Origin: Pagrus major
Lineage: Eukaryota > Chordata > Actinopteri > Spariformes > Sparidae
Reading direction: 5' to 3'
Length of the DNA: 64,000 bases
Assembly (NCBI RefSeq): GCF_040436345.1
Contig: NC_133235.1
Coordinates: 21,290,660-21,354,659, forward strand
Shown here: piece after piece, positions 46,907-58,500 of the stretch
Layout of the letters: each line of letters starts with the position of its first letter
Position numbering within the stretch: the stretch's first letter is position 1
Made by a program: the position numbers and the translations under genes
Notes under the pieces: model-generated
Told to the model about the DNA's origin: nothing
The model's database searches: none
Seen by the model: only the letters and a program-made list of their open reading frames with translations

Positions 46907-49900
46907 TGTCATATCTGCACTATGGTTTGTGTTGTGATATCTGTAACCTCTGCTTTAAATCCACCTGTCTGTAGGGAGTCAAAAAGCCATACCAAGAAGT
47001 GTTAGACGTGTACTCGGGCGACCCGCACAAGGGAGGTGTGAAGCCTCTGTCATATGTTCGACAGGTGATCTGTGACCCTCAGGGATAACTCAAGCTGTAT
47101 TAAAACTGAATGTACAAGTTAATGCATCTTCTTTTGATGACAAATCTGTCTGACAGGACTGTGTGTATTCATATTTTGCAGGTACTCGCAGCCTGTCTTT
47201 ACCCTCAGCTTGTGAACAGCAGCAAACTGCCGGTGGACGTCAAACAGACGGCTCAGAGGCTTCTTGGTGGATGTGATGGAGGGAGTGTAGGTAAGGGCTG
47301 TGCATGCGGTATTACCATGGACACGATGAAGAGTCAGCTTGCTCAAATTACAAAAGAATTTCTACTTTTCAACTGGTTTCTACTGAACTTACTATACAGA
47401 GCCGTGCTAAGCGCTCTGTAAGGCTTTAAAGCTCACTGTAACGAAAAAGTAAGCAAAAAATAAAAAAAATGTCAGATTTTTACATGATGATGTCGCTAAA
47501 TGGAAAATTCAGGTAATTCTTCAATTTTTTTTCATTTTTTATTTTTAATTTATTATACTATTTTAATCCCACAAGGGGAATTCTTTTTAAACATGACCAT
47601 TTATCTCTTTCCCACATTTCAATGTAATACATTTAAGAGTTGCCACATTTTTTACGGTCCCAAGACCTTAAGTTTCATGGCAATCCATCCAGCTGTCGAG
47701 ATATTTTCGTCCAGATTAAAGTGGTTAATCACTGCCATCCCTAAAGCCAGAAAAAAAAAAAAAAAATCAACGGCTCTTTCCAAAAACAGTGTACTTGTTA
47801 CTCTGGACAATCCACAAACCTAGCTCTTAGTAGTTTTCATTAACATAAGAAAAACTGTGCTTATTTGGATTATCCAGACTAACCAAGACACTCTCTGCCT
47901 TTAATTTAATTTTGTGAGTGTAATATTTCAATTTTTGAGCACTACAAGTGAAATACCATTCATATCCAAGGTGGTGGCAAGAAAATCTTTGGGACAGATA
48001 TCTCAAAGCCTGGATTAAGGCAACATTGTGTAACTTTATTACCTTAAAATAACACTATGTAACTTCAGTACTATTTACTGCATAATATAAGTTTGAATAA
48101 TGAATAAAAAATAAGTTAAAATATAGTATAGAAGTATACAGTAATACTATTTATGTGCTGTGTTAACAATTCACAGGAATTTGTACAATAGAAATAGAAA
48201 AGCATACGATGCTTGAGGATGTAATAAAGAGATTAAATAAAAAAACAACAATAATAATATTATCAGCCTGTTCTATGGCGTCATCTCAGCTTTTCTCATC
48301 AGTCTGTGTGCTCTGTGAGAATTATTCTGAATCTGTGTTGTTTCTTCAGGTTCTTATACTGCTACAATGGGTATACCAGAAATCGTCCACAAAGTCTCTG
48401 AATTCATAACAAGACGAGATGCTGGAGTTCCATCTTACCCTGAAAACATCTGCATCAGCCCCGGGTCACAGTGGTCACTCTCGGTAACATCAACATCACT
48501 CACACACACACTGTAGATGTATAATCCATCCTCATCTTTAAGTTAACCTGATCTCTTCCTGTGCCTACAGAACATCCTCCACATCTTGTTGAACGCAGAG
48601 AGTTCACCCAGAAATGGTGTGCTGTCTCCAGTGCCGTGTCACAACACTACCCCCATGTCCGTGACTGGGCTGGGAGCAGTTGTCATACCCTACTACCTCA
48701 GCGAGGAGCAGGGCTGGGAGCTGCAGGTAGGGGAGCTGCATCGAGCGCTGGAATCTGCAAAGGGAGTGTGTAAGCCTGTAGCTCTGTACATCATCAACCC
48801 TGGAAATCCCACCGGTAGTAAAATCTCACCAGAATGGAGCTCATCCAAGTTTATTTTTGCAGTAAAGAGTATCACATGGATGTTTTCATGTAATGTTTGC
48901 CTTATAGGTCATGTTCAAAGCAGGAAATCAATGCAAGAGGTGATCCGGTTCGTCTCAGAGAAGAAGCTCTTCCTCCTGGCTGATGAGGTGGATGTCTCAA
49001 AGCATTGTTGTCATCTTGACACCATGAATTTAATAGACAAATGTAAAAAAAAAAAAAAGAAATGTTTTGATTTATTTTGTGTGTTTTCTCCTCCACAGGT
49101 CTATCAGGAGTATGTTTTTGGGGAAAAGAGTGAGTTTGTGTCTTATAAGAGGGTTCTGTCTGAGATGGGCCCGCCTTTTTCAGACACAGTTGAGCTGGCG
49201 TCCTTCCACTCAGTCTCCAAAGGCTTACCAGGAGAGTGAGTTTTAAGAACTGATGAGTATCTAACGATAAGCAATTAACCATTGTTTTCATTATCGATTG
49301 AGCTGCTGTCTTTTTTCACGATGTGTCAAAAACATTTTCCAAGATCTCAAACTGAGCTCTTCAAATTGCTTCTATTCCCAAACAACAGTCCAAAACCCAG
49401 CGGCTCTTAATGTCACATAATGTCATAACTTTATTGTGACATTTTGTCCTGAATTCTTGAGTTATGACCAAAAATGTGTCTTGTGAAATCACAGTGACCT
49501 TGACATCTGACCTTTTGCCACCATCAGTTCATGTGGACATTTGTACCAAATTTGAGAAAATTCCCTCAAGGCATTTTTGAAATATCGCATTCAAGAAAAC
49601 AGGGTGTCATGAGGTCACAGTGTCCTTGACATTTGTCCTTTCGCCCAACTCTGGAGTAAAAAAAAAAAAAGATTGAGACATCGCGTTCACAGGAATGGGA
49701 CGGACGGACATATGGATGTACATTCGGACGGAGAAGAGGCATAGTGAACAAATCCTTCAATTTAAGAAGCCGGAAATCAGCAAATCAAAAGCATCAAAAT
49801 AGTAGGCAAACAATTTTCAACTTATCGATTAATCAGTGCAGCTCTCATCTAAAGTGCATCGTGCAGAAGTTGCAGACTTAAGAAATAATTTAGAGAACTA

Positions 49901-51456
49901 AAAACAGACTTAAGATGTACTGTAAAGTTCATTATTGACCTTGGAAACAGTAGCTGACATTCTCACCACAAGGTTTAAGGGACAAGGAGTCCTTAAAGTG
50001 CTCAGAAAAATTGAAATTTTAACATCTCAAGTTCCACGACAGCTGGGCAAACTGAAGAAGATCTTCTGATACAATTGAAAGCTCCAGAACAGCTTCTTAA
50101 GTGGCAAGATCAATTGTCGACTGTCATTTCCAGGGTCAACAATGAACTCTCAAATCTCAACTTTTAAGCCAACAAGTCCCAGAAAAGGCTCAGAAAAACT
50201 GAAATTTGAACATCTACAATTTGAAATGACAACCCAGAAAACTGTGGAAGATCATGTGAAGATTTGACCGAAAGCTTGAGAACAGCTAATGATTGGACTC
50301 CTCTCTCCCACTAGGTGTGGTCTGCGCTGTGGATACGTGGAGCTGGTAAATATGGACCCCACTGTTATGAAGTACATCTTCACACGGTTCTCGATAGACA
50401 CCTGTACACCCGTGTTGGGTCAGATTGCCCTGGATCTCATGGTGGACCCTCCACAACCAGGAGATCCCTCATACCCACTTTATCATATGGTGAGACCACA
50501 GAGATACACAGCGTGGTTTTCTTAGAGACCTACTGGAGACATTTTTTTTGCTCTTGCCTTTAACTCCGTCTTCTGCAGGAGAAGCAAAACATCAGCAACA
50601 CGCTGATTGATAACGCAAAGAGAGCTGTTGAGGTTGTAAACAGTTTGCCGGGTTTGTGCTGCCAACCACTGGAAGGAGGAACATTTGCTTTCCCCAGAGT
50701 GTACCTTCCACCTTCATTCATTCAGAAAGCCAAGGTTCAAGTATATATAACCAGAAATATAATTATAAAAAATAATGCATCACTCATTAAAATATTTTCA
50801 ACCTGGTCATGTTTTTGTTTATTTTAGGAAGTGGGACTGGAACCAGATACGTTCTACTGTTCTAGACTACTCGAGGAGGCTGGTTTGCTCATCAGTCCCG
50901 GTTTTGAGTACGGACAAAAGGAGGGCACCTACCACATCAGGTATAACACATCACGCTACAACACATCACGCTACTTTAGTCCGTTCACCCTGCTGCCGTC
51001 TGGCAAGCGATACAGAAGTATCCGCTGCCGTACCACTAGACTACAGAGCAGCTTCTTTTCCCCAGGCTCCACCATTATGACTTATTAATTTATATAATCT
51101 GCTTTGTGAGATACAGGACTTTAATGAACACATCATTGATTTTATTCTACAACCCTGTGTTATAGAATGATAAAAATATTAACTTTGTACCTATAAATCA
51201 CGCATCATTAGTCTAACCACCAGTTACACCAGGCTTTATGACACACAAAGAATGTTTTCTATTTAATAGCTAGAGCTGTGCTTTTCATGAAACTTTACAT
51301 GTAACTCAACATTGTAAATGGATGTGTGGAAAAATTATGAATTAAACCCTCCTTTCTTTCGACAGGTTTTGCATCATGACCTCTGCGGAAACACTGGAAG
51401 AAGTACTGAGACGCCTGACCTGCTTTCACACACAGTTTATGAAGGATTTTTCTTAA
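46761..51456 (+). CDS. Alanine aminotransferase-like protein (GPT/GPT2-like)
   Basis: PLP enzyme of aminotransferase class I; the family interconverts alanine + 2-oxoglutarate and pyruvate + glutamate. Exons: 46761-46865, 46975-47064, 47182-47290, 48350-48483, 48571-48814, 48908-48987, 49099-49235, 50315-50489, 50579-50734, 50828-50940, 51366-51456. They give 477 aa against 496 for human GPT. An in-frame TGA 18 nt upstream supports this ATG. Seen: GVKKPYQEV, SYVRQVLAACLYPQL, NPGNPTG, LFLLADEVYQ (PLP-ring Asp253), SFHSVSKG with Schiff-base Lys295, QKEGTYHIR with the carboxylate-binding Arg. Differences from the ALT I remember: phosphate loop GSQW where ALT has GASD, and PCHNTTPMS where ALT has PQYPLYSA. 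This may be the fish 'alanine aminotransferase 2-like' type. The short N-terminus shows no clear mitochondrial presequence. Confidence 0.9.
46874..46906. repeat. (AAT)n microsatellite in GPT-like intron 1
   Basis: About eleven AAT/ATA triplets lie right after the exon 1 donor, in an intron of only 109 bp. Length changes here could affect the spacing of a very short intron. Confidence 0.9.
47560..48180. repeat. Repeat relics in GPT-like intron 3
   Basis: At 47,565 ATCCCACAAGGGGAATTC resembles the 3' ends of fish LINEs. At 47,640-47,735 AAGTTTCATGGCAATCCATCC and GAGATATTTTCGTCCAG match another common fish interspersed repeat. At about 48,020-48,110 AACATTGTGTAACTTTATT and CACTATGTAACTTC form a tandem or inverted pair. 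There are poly(A) runs near 47,752-47,767. Confidence 0.4.
49255..49850. repeat. Nested repeats in GPT-like intron 7
   Basis: The outer pieces, 49,258-49,398 (ATTGTTTTCATTATCGATTGAG...ACAACAGTCCAAAACCCA) and about 49,780-49,848 (TTCAACTTATCGATTAATCAG, GTGCAGCTCT), belong to the AGCTGCAAC-ended family. Between them, 49,399-49,745 is another family: TTTGAGAAAATTCCCTCAAGG, GAAATATCGCATTCAAGAAAAC, ACAGGAATGGGACGGACGG. The inner one therefore inserted into the outer one and is younger. Confidence 0.6.
50946..51088 (+). mobile_element. LINE 3'-end fragment in GPT-like intron 10 (probable)
   Basis: Just after the exon 10 donor an open frame reads FSPFTLLPSGKRYRSIRCR, then TTRLQSSFFSPGSTIM and a stop. 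A LLPSGxRYRSxRxRTxRLxxSFFP string is the C-terminal signature of reverse-transcriptase proteins of several fish non-LTR retrotransposons. Only the last 45 or so codons are present, as usual for a 5'-truncated LINE. The frame happens to run on from exon 10, so read-through would give a false C-terminus. Confidence 0.55.
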
Positions 51457-51554
51457 ACTAAAGGCACTGAAGCAAAAAAAAAAAGGTGTTTTGTTCTGTC
51501 ACTTCCATCTACTCACCATGATCAAATCATTCTCGTTACATGTGAATTCATTGC

Positions 51555-51560
51555 AATAAA
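51555..51560 (+). terminator. Poly(A) signal AATAAA (GPT-like gene)
   Basis: Canonical hexamer 99 nt after the stop codon, giving a short 3' UTR. Another AATAAA is at about 51,667. Confidence 0.6.
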
Positions 51561-52570
51561 TAGAACATCTTACAGTTTGCAATTTGTTTTTTTTATAATG
51601 ACCTTTGGCCAATGATCCTTTGTCTTTACTCATTTGAGTAAAATTCAACTTCTGCTTTTCATAAAGCAAATAAACATAGATAATAAACCACAGTCCAAAA
51701 TCCAAACAAATGGATTTCCTCTCACCACATGGGAGTTCATCATTAACCTAAAAAATAACAGGAACAGACAACAGTCTAGTGGGCGTTTTTGCTCTTCACG
51801 AGTCATGATTGATTAAGCAAGTTCACTCCAGACTCAAGTACTCAAAAATTATCGGAAAAACAAACAAAAAAAAAGGTGCAATGTGTAAGGATTGGCTACC
51901 TTCTGAATTCATACCCCATACAAATAGGGGGCAGCATAAAACCAGAGTGTGTTTTAAGACGGGTTAGCAAGGGAATTAAGCTCATCTTGGTTAAATACAA
52001 TTGTAGCATTTTCATACTTTTAATGCATTTCCATGCCTCTGTAAAGAACTTTGAGGTGCCTTGTGTCTGAATGGTCCAACATAAATAAACTTGCCTTCCT
52101 TAGTCAGTAGAGAGAGGAACCTGAATTCAGAAGGTGTACATTCATTTCTTTTGTTAAATAAGGAAAATATGTGACAGAATATTTCCTTTCTTGACGTTTT
52201 GTGAGAAATCGCTGAGAGCCTGTGAAACTTAGCAAAATAGCCTCTTACAAACATCTGCCAAGGGGAGCTACAGGGGAGGCCTGTGCTGTCAGCTTCCTGC
52301 TGGGTTGCCTGCTTACTTCAGTAGATGTCTCTGCTGCACAATACACAGATGTCTTTCACATGACTTCAAAACTGTATTTCTGCATTCAGTTGATTATTTT
52401 AGTAATTTTTTTTAATGTTTTAAGCTGATATTCTTATATACATATCATAACTTATCGAACCTTTCAAAAAGCAAACAAAATCTAACTATACACATGAGAT
52501 ACCATCTTTTTTGGTTCCTCTGTACCAGCCAAGAGATCCAACATACACATGTAGAAAGTGCTCCGTGTCA
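51561..52570. other. Tail-to-tail spacer of GPT-like gene and DHX30
   Basis: No gene is seen. On the minus strand ATTAAA near 52,405-52,412 could end DHX30 about 160 nt after its stop. A repeat-like piece near 51,875-51,960 (GGTGCAATGTGTAAGGATTGG) is unassigned. Confidence 0.5.
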
Positions 52571-55500
52571 TCAGTCCACCTCACTGTCGCTGTTTTGGTT
52601 CTGAACAAAAGGGTTCGAGTCTGTATTGTTGAGCAGCTCCACAAGTAATGAGATGAGCTTTCCGTCTTGAGCAGAGTTTGTGACTGCGTTGCTGGGATTG
52701 TTAAGGTTGCGGTATAGCATGGTCTGGATGGAAGTACGTAGCTCCCACAGCAGCTCCCAGGTCTCAGCTGACAACTCACAGCGCACAAGTGAGTGTCCAG
52801 GAAGTGACACCTCCACTCTGTTTCCTTTCACTGCGACATAAGAGAAAGGACAAAGAGTCATTTATGAAGAGGAGGATTTACCGTGTCGGAAATCTAAGAG
52901 GGTGATAATATCTAAGTGCTTAGGAGGAACACCTCTATGGTATTTTGTACACTTTATCGTTAAGCCAAATGTTTTTAATGCAAAGTCCAGAGAGAAATTT
53001 AGTTTTGTGCTATTAAGATGGAAAATAAGCCTCTGAACAATTCATAAAGGGAGTGCAAAAGTATTAGCCAGCATTTTACACCAACAAAACAGTAATAGCT
53101 GAATGTCCAGTCAGCACAGACGGCTGGGTAGCCTCGCTCCAGTCCTCTAAATTGCTGCCAACACCTGAAATACTAAGCCATGTTTCCACCACAGGAATTT
53201 TCCCCAGGGACTAGGGACCTTTGGAGGAACTCTGTGGATTTCCACCACAGGGACACAAGAGTCTAAATTTAATTCAGGGGGAATTATTTTATCTCCCAAA
53301 TAGTCCCTACTCAGAGGGTAGTACTTTCCAATAGTACAGGAACTTTGGGGATGGGGCTTGCAGCAATTGAAAATTCTAATAGATCAAGTACCCTTCTGAA
53401 AATGTTTTGTTCATTGTATTTTGACGACATGGAGTCACACAGGAAAGCATACTACAGAAAGACCAACCACGAATTTAAACTAGTTCCGCACAAAATGACG
53501 TGTAAAAACAGAAGTGACTTTTTCATACGTCAGCTGACTAATTTGCCCAATCTTCACGGGTCTCTAGACAGTCGCAGACAACAACTGGCTGAAGGGAGCT
53601 TACAAGTTCCTTGAAAAGTAGTTCCTGGGGCTAAAAGTTTTTAAATTCAGGTTAAGAATGGATGGTCATCTTCGTGCCAGAGCCCAAAAAATGGTGAAAC
53701 CAAAAAGATGCTGTGAGAGTGAGCGAGTAAAACAACAACAGTAAAGTTGCAGCCGAACAGCTAAGCGCCATATAGCCGAGAGGAGCTGCAAATTCAGGTG
53801 ATTTTTCCTCTGTAGGTTCATCACTATCACATCACAGAAAGCCCCTTTCACTTATTGATAAAAGCTGCTTTAAGGTCAAATAACAACTCCTCCCACACAC
53901 ATAACGGCTAACATGAACACAATGTCAGATCTAAGCACTTACAAACACCAGCGCCTATGTTATCTTTAACTCCTTTTTGTTTTAAACGGAGAGCAGTACA
54001 TGTCCTACCCGTCTCATTGATGTCACAGTCTGTGAGCAGCAGCAGGGCGAGTGGATGGACTGCAGAAGAGTCTCTAATGAAAACATTCCCGCTGGACTTG
54101 ACAGCGCTGAAGAACGTCAACCAGCGACTCGGGAGATCTTCTTTTCCTCTACAACACAAATGGAAGACAATAAGTTTGCACATGTACTATGATAGTAAAT
54201 ACCAGCTGTGAATGAATTTTGGAGCACGTTCAAACCTGTTCACTGAGGAGCGGTGAAGCAGTACCGGCCCACTGAACGTGCGGAAGCACACACTGTTGGG
54301 GCGAAAGCGCCCTGTTTTGGTCACAACACCTTTCTTCACCTGAAAAAGAAAAATATAAGTGTGTTGTTTGTTTCATCCATGTTATGCTTAAACGCTTACT
54401 GAAAGGTTTGACTCAAACAGGTGCAAGTTGGGATAACACTTTAGATCGGAGAACACGTTTTAACCATTAACTTATTTTAGTATCATACTGACTTTTAAGT
54501 CACTTACTTCACTTACTGAGTTTTCTCTCAATAACCTCCAAATTAATACTTATTGATAGTAAATAGGACAGTTGTTGCATATGAATTAAAATCTTAATAT
54601 GCTTTGCTCAGTGTGTGCATTATAAGGTAGTGATCCCTTTTAGAACACATAAATATGATATATTCTTATGGAACAACACAGAAAATTACAAGAGTTAACA
54701 ATGTTCAAATCTCTAAATTAAGTCTAACTCAAAATATGTTCCACATTCGAGGTCTTGCTCAAAAATAATTCACTAGTAGAACCTGTCTGTGTTGATAAGT
54801 GTCAAACTACTCGTGAATTAGTTGTGAACAAGACCTTCTAGCTCCAATCTCTTTAAGGTCCCCCCCTCCTGAATACCCACTCTCCTCTGATTCAGGTCGC
54901 ACACACGTGAACCAGCACCGCTAACAACAACAACAGAGCAGCTGTGCTAAATCAATTATTACATGCCAAACTAGCTGCTAGGCATAAATTATGCAAATGT
55001 GTGACTCAGTGATTCAGTGAGATATCAAAAAGTCACAGAATTAGATGCAGGACTACTGATGAGGCTTTTCCGGAGTAGTGTTTTCTGTGGGACAGAGGAG
55101 CTTCTGTTGGTGCTGATCTTGACATTTTAAAATGTAAAGATCTTTTACATGCACAAGTGCCTACATAAACACTAAAGGAAAGGAAAAAAAATGAAAAAGC
55201 ACAATAGGTCTCGTTTAATAAACGCTTTATGACTAATACAGAGCCAATATGCTATTAATATGGGTACTAATAAGCAATGACTTAATGGTTATTATGCGTT
55301 ACCTAATATAAAGTGTTACCCAAATAGGTTTTAGAAAGACAATCGTAACAAAAATTTGATCTACCGTTTTTATAACAAAATCACATCGGTCACTTAAAAA
55401 CAACAACAAATCTCACAATTCTGGCATCAACTTTTGATGGAGAACAGCAAGAAATAGTCATGTCAGTATTATAATAGACTCTGTTGTTGCCATGTACCTG

Positions 55501-58500
55501 AATGAGGTTGGGATAGAGTCCAGCCAGCAGTACAGCTTTTAACAGCTCATCCTGGTCGCTGTACTCGTTGTAGAGAGAAGAGTGACGCTGGCAGTCATTG
55601 GAATTAGACACCAGCTCTGCTTCCTGCAGGTTTGTGCTGAACTGAGAGATCAGACCTTCAGCAAAAAAGTGAAAAAGGGTAAGAAGAAGAAGTGATTTAA
55701 AACGTACTGAGACAATGTCTACATGAGTGTGTGTGTGTCTCAAACTAACCATTGATGAATCGAAGGCTGAACCTCGACAGGGTGTGCGTGTCCAGATATT
55801 CATCTCTCTCCTCTCTGTCCCCCTGCTGCTGAGCTTCCCTCCAGCCCAACACAGCTCTAATAAACACCAAATAGTCACTGCAAGAGGAGCCGCTCAGAGC
55901 CTCTTTCACCTGGAAAAAGAGAACACAGGTATGACTATTAGTACACGATTACACTTCCTGTTATTAGAAAACGACATGGATGAAAAAGGTGTGTGATGTA
56001 AAATCTTGCCTTAATGACTTTTGCTCTGTTCTGCAGGCTGTTATAAAAAGGGTCTCTGGTCAGACATGCAGCTACAGACAGCATGGGCAGAACACATCTG
56101 AACATGGCACTCAGGACCAGCACTTTGCCCAGACGGGGGTCACATGACATGCAGGCGACACGCTCTCCTAACGGCGTCAGGCTTTCTGTCTTGTCCAGAA
56201 CTCCTACAGAAGCAAACATTTCTATCTTAATCCAGCACTGAGCATGTATAACTTAGATGCATGTGGTGGCTCAAATCACACATTAGTAGTTCTGAGTCAC
56301 TCACCAATGTCTTGAAGATTTTGGACAGCATCTCTCACAGCTTCCAGCTCTGGACTGTCCAATACTTTGGATAGGAAATCCACAGCCTCCACACACACGC
56401 AAATTGACAAAGGTCATCATTCAATATGTCCGAAATATACAAAATAACAGGTTTAAAAATTGACAAAAGCCATTTTCTCTTTAAATACCTTGCAGTTTGG
56501 GCTGTGGATTTTGGCCTGCACTACTAAACTCTCCAGCGGGGTGCGCATAATCTCTGGGACGGGGAAGGGAGTCATGGATTCCAGCTGTCTCCGTGGAAAC
56601 AGGTGATAGGACTGTCCCGGCTGACATCGCCCTGCTCTCCCTTTTCTTTGAGTGACATTAGAGCGGGATATCCAAACTGTGTCCAGACAGGAGACCTGGA
56701 AGATTTATTCCAACGTGATTCCATCAGAAAACACAACAAATCCCAGGCTTAGTTTTTGAAGATCTGAAACAGTTTGACACTAACCTTAGTCAGAGGGTCA
56801 TAATTATTTTCTTTGTGAGTTCCTGTATCCACCACGTGGACGATGTCATCTATGGTGATTGAGGTCTCAGCAATGTTAGTGGTGAGGACAATCTTCCTCT
56901 GGCCCACTTGGGGGCGCTGGAACACTACCTGCTGGTCTGCTACTGATAAACTGGAGTGCACTAAAAGAAAAAATAAATCATAAACGCATTCGATCCAGCA
57001 AGATAAATCACATCTCCAATCCAGTCTGCGTGTAAATCTGTGTGTGCTCTCTTACATGGTACAATCATCTGTGAGCCTGAGGAGAAGTGGGACCTCGACT
57101 CCAGTTTCTCCTGAACAGTCCTGATGTCCTGCCATCCAGGTAGGAAACACAACACTGCACCTGAAGCATGACGGGAAAGAATTTTTAACAAATACCATTC
57201 AGGCCTATTATTAAAAAAAGCAAAGATGAGAGGTAGTCTGCTAGTTACCTGGATCTCCATGTCTGTCAATGTGTTCAATTACATCAGCTACTAAATCTAG
57301 ATCTGGTGCAACCTCCTGTCTTCTTCCCTTAAACAGGATAAAATAAAAATTAATGAGAAGGAGAACAAAAGAAAAGAAACGTTTGCACAAAAATTAACAA
57401 ATCTGGCAGACTTGAGTCTCACCTGCTGAGTCTCCACTATCTCTTGGACTGGAATTCGCCGTCCCATCTCTGTCAGCACATCCTCTAGGAATCTGTCCCT
57501 CACTGGGTGCATGAACCCGGGCACTTTCACGACTGGGCAGCCTCCAAAGTATTGAGCCAGCCTCTGCTTGTCCCCAGTAGCGCTCATTAGCACCACTCGC
57601 AGGTTAGGGTTCTCCTTTAAGCTGGAGCGCAGCAGAGCCAGCAGCAGGTCCGTGTTAATGTCTCTCTCGTGGACCTCGTCCACCACCACGTGGCTGATTC
57701 CCTTCAGGGATGGGTTGGACTGCAGCTTCCTCAGCAGGACGCCGACTGTGAGGAAGAGCATGGCTCCTCCGCTGTGCTCCGGGGGTCGGCTCTCAAGTCT
57801 CACCTATGAACAGAAAAGAATTGATGTACTGCTTGCACAAAAATGCTAAAATATTCATTGATTTATCTGAGAAGTTGTATTCAGGTGAAAAGTAACTTAA
57901 TTTACACAAGTCCTGTACTTGAGTAGAATTTTGAGGTACCAGTGCTTTACTTTAATAATTCAATTTCCTGCTAGTTTCTACTAAACTCCCCTACAATACA
58001 GAGGCAAATATTATAATTTTTACTCCACTAAATTTATTTAACAACTTAAGTTAGCCAGATTCAGATTAATAATACAAAATATAGTCAACAAATGCATATT
58101 GATGCATATTACATACAGTACATTATTCTGAAAAACCATTCTGCTTGTGTACTTTCACTTTTGTTACTTTAAATAAATTTCTTGATGCTGATACTGCACA
58201 ACTTTTACTTGTAAGAAAGTATTTTTACACTATGGTATTGCTACTTTTACTTAATTACAAGATCTGAGTACTTCTTACACCTTTGGTTGTATTTAAAGTA
58301 TTTCCCTTGTAATCCTTCAGAGTCCTGTCTCCTTACAATTTTTTATTTTTATTAAATAATTTGGTTAATTTTTTTTTCTTTTAATAAAAAAAAGTAAGAA
58401 AATTTGAGTGCCTCTCTTATCACTACAATACCAATGATAAAGAAGAAAATCTGATTACTCACAGAATACTAAATACATGTAGATTTGAAACTTTGTCAGT

